From assembly GCA_958450365.1 (NCBI GenBank), contig CAUEEP010000881.1, positions 186,001 through 250,000 on the forward strand: a stretch of DNA of 64,000 bases, in the 5' to 3' direction. The translations under genes and the position numbers were made by a program. The number at the start of each line of letters is the position of its first letter. The stretch's first letter is position 1. Source of the DNA: Mesorhabditis belari (Eukaryota; Nematoda; Chromadorea; Rhabditida; Rhabditidae). Positions 56,088 through 64,000 of the stretch are shown piece after piece. The notes below the pieces were generated by a model that saw only the letters and a program-made list of their open reading frames with translations, was not told the origin of the DNA and ran no database searches.

Positions 56088-56272
56088 TCTGACAAGGGAA
56101 GTCCTTCAGATCGACATCTGGGATTGAGCTGAGACCAAATGGATTTTATAGAATCGACCATGCTGATCACGAATATGTATATAACTTTTGCCCTCGTTCG
56201 TCCAAACGCCTGACACAAGACGTTTATCCACTAGACCACAGCCGCACTTTCCTCCAACCCGTGAGGGACTTT
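56088..56272 (-). repeat. tRNA-related repeat (SINE-like), third copy
   Basis: Close match to 47690-47868, including the A-box-like TGGTCTAGTGGATAA and B-box-like GGTCGATTC on the minus strand. Confidence 0.55.
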
Positions 56273-56346
56273 CTAAAGAATATGCTACAACTTCCCTTCT
56301 AAATCTCATGCATTTGGGCGAACGAGGGCAAAAAGTTTTATACATA

Positions 56347-56842
56347 TTCGTATTTACTCTATTAGTGCTATATAGTATTATTTTTTCGTGACGGATCAGA
56401 GCGCAGTACTATTAGGGGCGCAGCACTATTTTTTTCGACCAAACAAACCAAACAGGTAATATTAAATCAATCAACAAGGATAACAGCAAACATAAAAAGT
56501 AACAATTATAGATCAAAGACTGAAAAATCCGAATCATCAAAAACAATGTTTCCAACACGATCATTTACTCCATTGACGGCTTATTCAAGTTGAGCTTCGG
56601 CCAATTGCTTTGCTCCTTCTGGAACTGAACGATCTTTCTTGAAACAGTGAATGAGAGCATATTCCGATTGATCCAAAGCCGTCGTAATAGCACATTTTTT
56701 GCAAAGCAAACACATTTACTTAATTAGCAAAGAAGTGGGCTACTAAATACTCAAAAATGGAAATTAATTTAGAATAAATGCACATTTGCGTGCAGTACTA
56801 TTTTTTTCGATCTACCCCAGTACTAATGGAGTAAAAACGGTA
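56347..56842 (-). mobile_element. Pogo-like element, duplicate of the 44.1 kb copy
   Basis: Same ends (CGTATTTACTCTATTAGTGC, ACTAATGGAGTAAAAACGGT), same internal deletion and the same right flank as 44090-44586, continuing to about 57100. The transposase tail frame has a few extra changes. Confidence 0.8.
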
Positions 56843-56884
56843 AGTCTTATCTCGAAACTCAAAAAAACCTAACTAATGGTCCAT

Positions 56885-58325
56885 AGTCCTTATTGCTCGA
56901 AGCTCTACTTGTACGCACGGATCTTTAGTTGCCTATGGTCGTTCCTGTGGCGAGTGTCGTCATAACTACTCCGAGGGAATGGAGCCATGCAATGATTGCA
57001 CAGGTTGTAAGAAAAGCGATAAATATTTTTTCAAGTGTCAGATCAGATCAATCTGCCTGACTTTTCTCGATCGGCTTTTTACATTCGTATTTGCGAAATG
57101 TATTGGGTTGGGGAGAATGAGTCGGCGCCGAAAATCAAAAAAATGTCTAAAACTAAAACTTGGAGATGGTTATTTGCTTGCCAAGGTCTTTCGTGCTCTT
57201 TATGTAGATCAGTTTCGTTTAGCCCTTCAAAATTCCCGAATGTCCAATTTGTCATGATGAATGTAAGTGTTTCATTGTTTATTTGGGGAATAAAGTATTC
57301 ATTTTGGTTGAATATTTATGTTTAATTTAGATTCGAATCAAGTTGACGGAAAGAAATCGTTTTCACTCTATTGCAATCACCCTATCTGTACGGAATGTTT
57401 TCTGAAGAATCGCGCCCCAAACACGGATGCGACAAAAAAGCAATGGACCCACCGGTTTACTTGCCCAATTTGTAACGAAGATACCATTTCCAATGGTGAT
57501 GCGTGGGTTGATCGATTTCAAGGTAATTGCTATAATTTAAAAGAACTTTCATCCGTTAGATTTCTTGAATGAATTGCCAATGATGACACGTCAAATGGAA
57601 GGAATGAGGAACCATCGTGTTTGTGATGATTGCAAGGAGACGGTATAGTTTGAAAGATTAAATTAATAAAGTCAACTTCCAGCGCATTATTGAGAAGATG
57701 CATCACTGTAATGAATGCGATTTGAAGGTTAGTGGGTTAATTGACATATAGTTTTTCCTTTTAGATTTGTTCAGATTGCCTTGTTGAGGAGCATCGATCT
57801 CATGAGACAACGCGACTTTGGAAGAAAGCAGTAAATTTAAAGTTAGCAAATAAAAAAATGATGTATCTAGCTTTGTGAAATGTCCGAGGCTCAACAGAAA
57901 GATACGGCCAATGTGGTGAAAACGTACAACGATTTGTTTGCAGTAATGCACGAGAATACTTCGAAGGGTCTGGAGGCTTTTGGAACGGTATACTTATTTC
58001 GAATTATATTAATATGCAGACTTTCTTAGAAATTGGTTTTGAAAGAAGAAGACTGTAAGAGCATTTCGACATTTGGAGAAGGAAAGAAGACACTTGAAAA
58101 ATGCGCGTAAGTTTTTGTCTTTGAATGCTTAATAATCCGGTTTAGGAAGCTGAGGGAGGACTTTGAGACGATTTCGGAGAAACTCATGCCTCATTTGCGT
58201 CGCTATGAGACGAAGGTCAAGGTGAGTTTAAAAGTTTTGTGACTCACCTTTTCAAGTTTTAGACATTGACTGAAGCAATTGACAATGAAGACTATCAAGG
58301 ACTTGAAGCTGGATTTGAAGAGTGA
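56885..58325 (+). CDS. Chimeric TRIM-like gene (copy C)
   Basis: The 5' part (AYGRSCGECRHNYSEGMEPC region) comes from the Cys-rich locus at 44.6 kb. A solo mariner end follows at 57105-57133. From 57150 the sequence is TRIM-like: GDGYLLAK, PFKIPECPICHDE, the RING-HC (YCNHPICTECFLKNRAPNTD, RFTCPICNED), FLNELPMMTRQMEGMRNHRV, CDDCKETV, the B-box (MHHCNECDLK, ICSDCLVEEHRSHETT) and the helical tail to DGFEE-like LEAGFEE and TGA at 58323-58325. The original exon 1 and first RING-like cluster are absent. Whether a start codon in the new 5' part is spliced in frame is unclear. It has opposite orientation to copies A, B and D. Confidence 0.6.
57105..57133 (+). mobile_element. Solo end of the mariner-type element
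   Basis: Exact copy of the 29-bp end at 25787-25815, including its TA, with no partner end nearby. It sits precisely at the join between the two halves of the chimeric gene, so the element may have mediated the fusion. Confidence 0.85.
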
Positions 58326-58905
58326 AAGGAGCGATGTGTTTTATCCTGATTTTGCAAATTTGAAGCTGTATTATTTTCTGCCTGTACGAAGCTGTATCAC
58401 TTTTCAATATGATTTTGTGTTACTTTGATCACATTGATTTTATCGGTGCGATAAATATTTTGACCTGAAAATGCCGGTTAAATGGTATTTGATTGGTGTC
58501 TTGCTGTAGCGGTTTCTCTTTTTAAAGGTCAGTTTTTGTTTTTATTTTTCATTCAATTTCGAAAAAAGCAGTTTGTTTTTGAGAAAACGAATTACTATTG
58601 TGCTTCAGGAATCCAACTGATCAGCCAACATCCACAGAAGGCCAGCTTTATATCAGAGGCACAATTGCTCATGCATCAACTCCACAAAACTCTTTGTTCG
58701 ACATTTTATTACTGTTAAGAAGCTGATTATAGTTGATTATATATTTCAAAGCCATTAGCTGGACTCAATCAAAAATGTTAAAAATTCTTTTCATTTCCAC
58801 TTTCTCCCAATCAAGTATCATGCTCGGAGATCGACCGTTATTTGGCTCATTTGTTTGACGAAACTCTCCTCAAACCTTTCTATCAACGAATCGATGAACT
58901 GATCA
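58326..58905. other. 3' flank of copy C, no supported gene
   Basis: The first 180 bp are the inverted counterpart of the 33.75-33.95 kb sequence. After about 58520 no homology within the window and no exon was recognised. Confidence 0.4.
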
Positions 58906-59397
58906 GTGACATCTCTCATTTCGTTCTATGAACTGATCGTTTCGAAAGCGTTCACCAAGCAATACATCGAAGTAAACCGGAAGGTAGATTATGAGTATCG
59001 TGTCTGGTTTAAAGCGTGTTTCAGCTTTATCCGATCTATCTCGTCCCTCCGAGCTGCATTTTTCTCGTTCGCTAACCAGCTTCTCCGTGGCTTTCTCGGT
59101 TTGAAAATTTCGCTTCTGGAAGAACAGGTGATTGGAAGGAATTCAAATTTGAAAGGACTTGTAAGGAAAAAATTTAGTGTGAAGCCTATAATGACTATTT
59201 TGGTTTTCAGAATGACATCGACGTTGGATGTGCCAAAAGGTGTTGTAGACGATCCACAACGATATGTTCTCAACTTTGTCGTCGATTTTCTCACCGGCAG
59301 AAAAGCCGTGGCGATTTTCGGGAAACTCGGTGGCTTGGGGAACGATTGTGCGAAACATGAACGCTACATCAAAGTGATTAAGAGAATCGATGCATGA
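58906..59397 (+). CDS. Uncharacterised ORF, possibly exons of a larger gene
   Basis: A 163-codon frame ends FGKLGGLGNDCAKHERYIKV and IKRIDA. A different frame just upstream gives EIDRYLAHLFDETLLKPFYQ and RIDELISDISHFV, and AG acceptors precede 59024 and 59212, so a multi-exon gene is as likely as one frame. No family is recognised. It lies between TRIM-like fragments and may be unrelated. Confidence 0.3.
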   Translation: MTSLISFYELIVSKAFTKQYIEVNRKVDYEYRVWFKACFSFIRSISSLRAAFFSFANQLLRGFLGLKISLLEEQVIGRNSNLKGLVRKKFSVKPIMTILVFRMTSTLDVPKGVVDDPQRYVLNFVVDFLTGRKAVAIFGKLGGLGNDCAKHERYIKVIKRIDA

Positions 59398-59603
59398 GAG
59401 AGAACTCTCAACAGCCGGTTTGAAATGTAAAGCAGCTACCAGTAACAGGGAAAACTATATTTATTGGAGTCGACGGTTTGCGACGGCTGGCATGGCTATG
59501 GAACGACTCCAAGGTGTGTGTGTTCGTTTAGTAAAACCCTAAAACTTTGCAATTCTTATAATTTTTGTCGGCCTATTTTTGATAAAAACCTAACCGTTGT
59601 TTA

Positions 59604-59675
59604 GATTTGTGCTGTATGTGTCGTTGAAAATCATCGATTGCATGAGACAGCTCGACTGTTGAAAAGGGAAATATG
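59604..59675 (+). pseudogene. B-box exon fragment of the second TRIM-like paralogue
   Basis: After GTTGTTTAG the plus strand reads ICAVCVVENHRLHETARLLK, the second half of a B-box, matching ICSDCLVEEHRSHETTRLLK of copy D in style. The preceding intron end matches the sequence at 33185-33225 inverted, showing that this is the missing part of the A2/B2 relics. Confidence 0.6.
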
Positions 59676-59879
59676 TATTGAGATTATATTGTTATTGATT
59701 TAGATGTGACCATATTTTTCAAAAATTGCCAAAATTTCAAATGCGTTTCTACAAAGATCTACAAATAGAGGAGTAAAAATAAAAAACACCTATCCCCTAA
59801 ATTTTCAAGGTCGCGTTTTGTACATAGGTCACATACCCCAGATCGATTCCGGGTTCAAACAGTTCCCTGTTTAAGTACA

Positions 59880-60420
59880 ATTTAGGAAATATTTTTTGTC
59901 TATTATTGTTTAAACAGCAAGTTTTGTTCGTTGAAGTTTACTTTGGCTTCAAAAGCGGAAAAATTTTCTCTTCTGGTGCATCCGTTTTTCCTCGACAACC
60001 ACAACCTCAACATTAGCCTCGTAAGTTTAAAGGCTCTTCGGCAAATTTAAACTTCTATAGCGTACAGTGACGTGAATGGTATAAAATGGGTTCCTCTCCT
60101 CGGAGTCGATTTCAGTTGTTTACATTGAATGAATCTCACAATGAATTATATGTATGAAAGCTTGCTACAGTACCTAAATTGACGCCTTAACTATTTTTAC
60201 TAAAAAGAGGACAATACGGAAAACAGCAATGTTTGAAAACTTTCTACACAAAAAGAGCTTTGAAGGCTAAACTTTATATAAGAAATGACGCCAAATTAAA
60301 TAAGAAATCTCGAATAAAGAAGTTCTACTTGAAGTAGATGACGAACACCAGAGAACAAATTCAGAAGAAAAGCGATTGCAAAGAAGAGAATCGACGAGGA
60401 GATGTTCATCAAGGAGTTCA
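59880..60420 (+). repeat. Direct repeat shared with 62845-63345, copy 1
   Basis: About 500 bp match 62845-63345 at high identity. It contains a possible exon pair: KFCSLKFTLASKAEKFSFLV-like sequence before GTAAGTTT, and AYSDVNGIKWVPLLGVDFSC before TGA. The two copies flank TRIM-like copy D. Whether it is a gene fragment or a mobile element is unknown. Confidence 0.65.
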
Positions 60421-60439
60421 ATAACATCTAGGTAAAAAG

Positions 60440-60822
60440 GTTTTGAAATATTTTCCCTGTTACAGGACGGGTAAAAATATTTGTACGGCCAGCCTTATTT
60501 CCAACAAAAATTTAACGGTTATTTTTCCAAAACCACCTAACAAAACTCAGCAATTTATAATATCTTCTGTCCAGCCCCACGACAATTAATTAAACAAAAC
60601 CTGCCTTTTAAAAAGAGAAACCGCTACAGCAATCACATACCATTTAACCGGCACTTTTACTTTTACTTTTCGCTTTTTTAACCGGCCAAAATATTTATTG
60701 CACTGATAAAATCAATGTGACCAAAGTAACACAAAATAATATTGAAAAGTGATACAGCTTCGTACAGGCAGAAAATAATACAGCTTCAAATTTGCAAAAT
60801 CAAGAAAAACACATCGCTGCTT
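60440..60822 (-). pseudogene. Remnant of the second TRIM-like paralogue (D2)
   Basis: Short blocks (TTTTCCCTGTTACAGGACGG, CTTTTAAAAAGAGAAACCGC) match the A2 and B2 relics, with about 200 bp of the RING part deleted. No open frame remains. Confidence 0.55.
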
Positions 60823-62399
60823 TCACTCTTCAAATCCATCTTTAAGTCCTTGATAGTCATCTTTGTCAATTCTTTCAGTCAATGTCTAAAACTTGAAGAG
60901 GTGAGTCACAAAACTTTTAAACTCACCTTGACTTTCGTCTCATATCGACGCAAATGAGGCATGAGTTTCTCCGAAATCGTCTCAAAGTCCTCCCTCAGCT
61001 TCCTAAACCGGATTATTAAGCATTCAAAGACAAAAACTTACGCGCATTTTTCAAGTGTCTTCTTCGCTTCTCCAAATGTCGAAATGCTCTTAGAGTTTTC
61101 CTCTTTCAAAGTCAATTTCTAAAAAAATCTGCATATTAACATAATTCGAAATAAGTATACCGTTCCAAAAGCCTCCAGACCCTTCAAAGTATTCTCGTGC
61201 ATTAATGCAAACAAATCGTTGTACGTTTTCACCATCTGGGTCGAATCTTTCTGTTGAGCTTCGGACATTTCACAAAGCTAGATACATCATTTCTTATTTG
61301 CTAACCCGAAACTCACTTCATTCTTCAAAAGTCGTGTTGTCTCATGAGACCGATGCTCCTCAACAAGGCAATCTGAACAAATCTAAAAGGAAAAACTATA
61401 TGTCAATTAACCCACTAACCTTCAAATCACATTCACTACAGTGATACATCTTGTCAATAATGCCCTGGAAGTTGACTTTATTAATGTAATCTTTCAAACT
61501 ATACCGTCTCTTTGCAATCATCACAAACACGATGGTTCCTCCTTCCATCCATTTGACGTGTCATCATTGGCAATTCATTCAAGAAATCTAACGGATGAAA
61601 GTTCTTTTAAATTATAGCAATTACCTTGAAATCGATCAACCCACGCATCACCATTGGAAATGGTATCTTCGTTACAAATTGGGCAAGTAAACCGGTGGGT
61701 CCATTGCTTTTTTTTCGCATTCGTGTTTGGCGTGCGATTCTTCAGATAACATTCCGTACAGATAAGGTGATTGCAAAAGAGCGAACGCGATTTCTTTCCG
61801 TCAACTTGATTCGAATCTAAATTAAACATAAATATTCAACCAAAATGAATACTTTATTCCCCAAATAAACAATGAAACACTTACATTCATCATGACAAAT
61901 TGGACATTCGGGAATTTTGAAGGGCTAAACGAAACTGATCTACATAAAGAGCAAGAAAGACCTTGACAAGCAAATAACCATCTCCCAAAGGTGAAAGTGC
62001 CAAGGAATCTTCTTGCGATAGAACATCTAAATCGGAAATACAAGCAAATAATATTCTTTTATTTTTAAAAAGCTGCGCCGTGTACACTTTAAACAAAACA
62101 AATTGACTTACCAATCAGGTAAAATGCAAAATTGGGATTTGTAAAGCACGGTTTCCGAACACATTGATGTTTCCTCTCCTCTTTCTCCAACAGCCTCTCC
62201 TTCTCGAAGCATTCGTGACACATCGCCGGTCCGCAGGATGAACGTCGTGGTGACCGAGCCTCGTTGGCCTTTCGAGCAACTAAAAATAATAAATTAACAC
62301 AGTGCACTTAGGCATGTGGTATGCCATAGAATTAAATAAAACGCATAACTTACATGGCAACTTGCAGACAACGCAGTTGAGAGACTGAAAGACTTTCAT
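60823..62399 (-). CDS. TRIM-like protein, copy D, apparently intact
   Basis: Start 62399 (MKVFQSLNCVVCKLP). First Cys cluster SPRRSSCGPAMCHECFEKER with HQC, spacer SLALSPLGDGYLLVK, RING-HC CPICHDE, FCNHLICTECYLKN and RFTCPICNED, then VDRFQ, FLNELPMMTRQMDG, B-box CDDCKETV, MYHCSECDLK, ICSDCLVEEHRSHETT, and helices to DGFEE and TGA at 60823-60825. All exons keep GT-AG sites and phase. Compared with copy A the first cluster has lost one residue (HQCVRKPCF against HQCVQRDDCF). There is no kinase next to it: the shared divergent sequence ends at 62460. It is the best candidate for a working member. Confidence 0.8.
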
Positions 62400-62589
62400 T
62401 TCCTGAAAAGAAACAATGATCAGGGTACTTCCTGAGTAGCGGGGGGAGGGCAATTTTTTCATAATCTACTTTTTCTGGACCAGTTTTTCATGCTGATTCC
62501 GAATTTCGACATCGCTAGTCCGGCAACTGCGATTTTATCCTCGAAAACAACTTTTAAAAAATATGCATTAGGGATTTGACCCTTTTTCG

Positions 62590-62724
62590 ATGCAAATTTT
62601 CGGTTCCGATTCAGATGTATTTAAAATGGATGAAAAAGTAGAGTTCGAAAAACAATTGGCCGAGATTAACAAACAAGCATTGCTTAATATTCTAAAAAAG
62701 ATGCAGGCGAAAAAGAGAGAATGA
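62590..62724 (+). CDS. Very short helical ORF
   Basis: 44 codons: MQIFGSDSDVFKMDEKVEFE then a charged helix (KQLAEINKQALLNILKKMQA) and KKRE then TGA. No splice or promoter evidence. It could be an exon fragment. Confidence 0.2.
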   Translation: MQIFGSDSDVFKMDEKVEFEKQLAEINKQALLNILKKMQAKKRE

Positions 62725-62844
62725 AGTTTTGCCCACTTTCAAAGGCTTTATAGAAAATTAAACAAACATGGAATACTCAGTTAAATGATTGAATACTTTC
62801 CGACACATTTTCATTTCTAAACGTACGGTGTTTTCTTTTGTTAG

Positions 62845-63345
62845 GTGCAATTTAGGAAAGGTTTTTTTGCTTTTTATTGTTTAAGCAGCAAGTTTTGTTC
62901 GTTAAAGTTTACTTTGGCTTCAAAAGCGGAAAAATTTTCTTTTCTGGTGCATCCGTTTTTCCTCGACAACCACAACCTCAACGTTAGCCACGTAAGTTTA
63001 AATGCTCTTCGGCAAATTCAAACTTCTATAGCGTACAGTGACGCGAATGGTATAAAATGGGTTCCTCTCCTCGGAGTCGATTTCAGTTGTTTACATTGAA
63101 TGAATCTCACAATGAATTATATGTATGAAAGCTTGCTACAGTACCTAAATTGATAATAGATTACGCCATAACTAATTTTACTAAAAAGAGGACAAAACGG
63201 AAAACAGCGACTTTTGAAAACTTTCTACACAAAAAGAGCTTTGACGGCTAAACTTTATATACGAAATGACGCCAAATTAAATAAGAAATCTCGAATAAAG
63301 AAGTTCTACTTGAAGTAGATGACGAGCACCTGCTCGCCAGAGAAC
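62845..63345 (+). repeat. Direct repeat shared with 59880-60420, copy 2
   Basis: See the first copy. Here the upstream half is open for 84 codons from 62845, and the second exon-like part reads AYSDANGIKWVPLLGVDFSC before TGA. It ends in the GATGACGAGCACC motif, and the sequence then turns into a short AAACTCTGA-AGTCAGAAG repeat (63357-63400). Confidence 0.65.
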
Positions 63346-63399
63346 AAATTCAGAAGAAAAAACTCTGACAGTCAGAAGAAAACTCTGAAAGTCAGAAGA

Positions 63400-64000
63400 C
63401 TTTCAGAAAAAATTGTGAAGATTTTTATACAAAACTGGTGCGACAAAGACTTAGTATAATTTTGCATTTCCCAGTAATTTTGATTATTTTTCTGTGTTTT
63501 TTTTTCTTAATTTGAGCTATAATTTGATTGAAATTTATTATTTTATTAATTTCAGTCAATGGGTCGCAAGAAACAACTCCAGCCTGCTATTCGGGATACG
63601 ATTGTGGCTCTTCATCAAGCCGGTGAGAGACAGGATCGAATTGCTACCATTCTGAGGGTGCACCAGTCGACTGTTTCGAGAATTTTGAAGCTTTTCAAGA
63701 CAAAAGGAAGCACAATTGCAAAAAAGAATGTTGGTGTTCCACGGAAAACAACTACTCGAGATGATAACAGGATTCAAACCTGATCAAAAAGCAATCCTCA
63801 GGAGCCTGCAACTGAGATCTACAAAGATTTACCAACTTCTTTGAAAGATAAGATCACTCCGCGAACGGTGCAACGTCGTCTAAACGCTAAAGGACTATTC
63901 GGGAGAGGCCCTGCCAAGAAACCATTGATTTCAGCAAAAAATCGGAAAGCCCGAGTGAAGTTTGCTAAGGAGCATCAAGGGTGGACTCTTCAGCAGTGGA
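63400..64000 (+). mobile_element. Tc1-like transposon, copy 2, runs off the window
   Basis: The left inverted end (GACTTTCAGAAAAAATTGTG, then ACAAAACTGGTGCGACAAAG) is the reverse complement of the right end of copy 1 at 43.1 kb. The transposase starts at 63559 and keeps the frame through the A6 run that is A7 in copy 1, but has TGA at 63781-63783 where copy 1 has TTA. The rest is cut by the window edge. Confidence 0.9.

Noticed and set aside
63556..63777. Minus-strand frame at the right edge
   Set aside because: Antisense of the Tc1 transposase N-terminus.

Overview
The window reads as nuclear DNA of a free-living rhabditid-type nematode. It is AT-rich, its genes have many short exons split by 30-60 bp introns ending in TTTCAG, and its families are nematode favourites: C-type lectins, a carboxylesterase, a class 3 lipase, CAP/SCP proteins, seven-transmembrane chemoreceptor-like genes, small Cys-rich secreted peptides, and Tc1, mariner and pogo transposons. 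Species cannot be fixed from the sequence. Gene models were spliced by eye from GT-AG (once GC-AG) junctions and frame continuity; none was checked by search.

Layout 1-25.5 kb. A large imperfect inverted duplication dominates. The left arm (about 400-3855) is the reverse complement of 9780-12612 joined to 18225-19010. Between the arms lie a two-domain C-type lectin (4440-6179) and a carboxylesterase (6335-8958). Each arm holds a copy of a four-TM protein gene, intact at 10083-11759 and frameshifted at 1857-3538, and a copy of a 75-residue protein gene. The right arm is split by 5.6 kb that the left arm lacks. This holds two tandem genes for 72-residue secreted peptides with a defensin-like cysteine pattern (12700-13067, 16567-16922) and chemoreceptor-like remains. 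A long minus-strand gene follows (19730-25516): signal peptide, Cys-containing ectodomain, about 600 residues of Ser/Thr-rich mucin and a GPI-type tail.

Layout 25.5-32.5 kb. Two foldback DNA elements (one mariner-type, one perhaps Merlin-like), a complete class 3 lipase gene (28890-30456), an abutting GC-rich truncated DUF3472-like gene that may have been acquired, and a deleted mariner element.

Layout 32.5-64 kb. A duplication-and-transposon mosaic. Its core unit is a divergent gene pair, a double-RING/B-box/coiled-coil (TRIM-like) gene and a divergent protein kinase, head to head across about 500 bp. Three pairs are visible (35.5/36.1, 50.1/49.6 and 54.7/55.2 kb), plus a lone TRIM gene at 60.8-62.4 kb and a chimeric one at 56.9-58.3 kb. 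Every kinase copy is damaged, while two TRIM copies look intact. Also here: a CAP gene split by a pogo-like element, a 516-codon ORF in frame with the kinase end, a second two-CTLD lectin, Tc1 copies at 41.8-43.3 kb and at the right edge, a tRNA-related repeat, and 460 bp of homopolymer tract that looks like an assembly fault.

How the parts fit: most recognisable genes are secreted or surface effectors (lectins, GPI mucin, defensin-like peptides, lipase, esterase, CAP), typical of fast-evolving nematode environment- or immunity-facing clusters. Several single-base frame breaks fall in short homopolymers, so uncorrected long-read indels may be mimicking pseudogenes.
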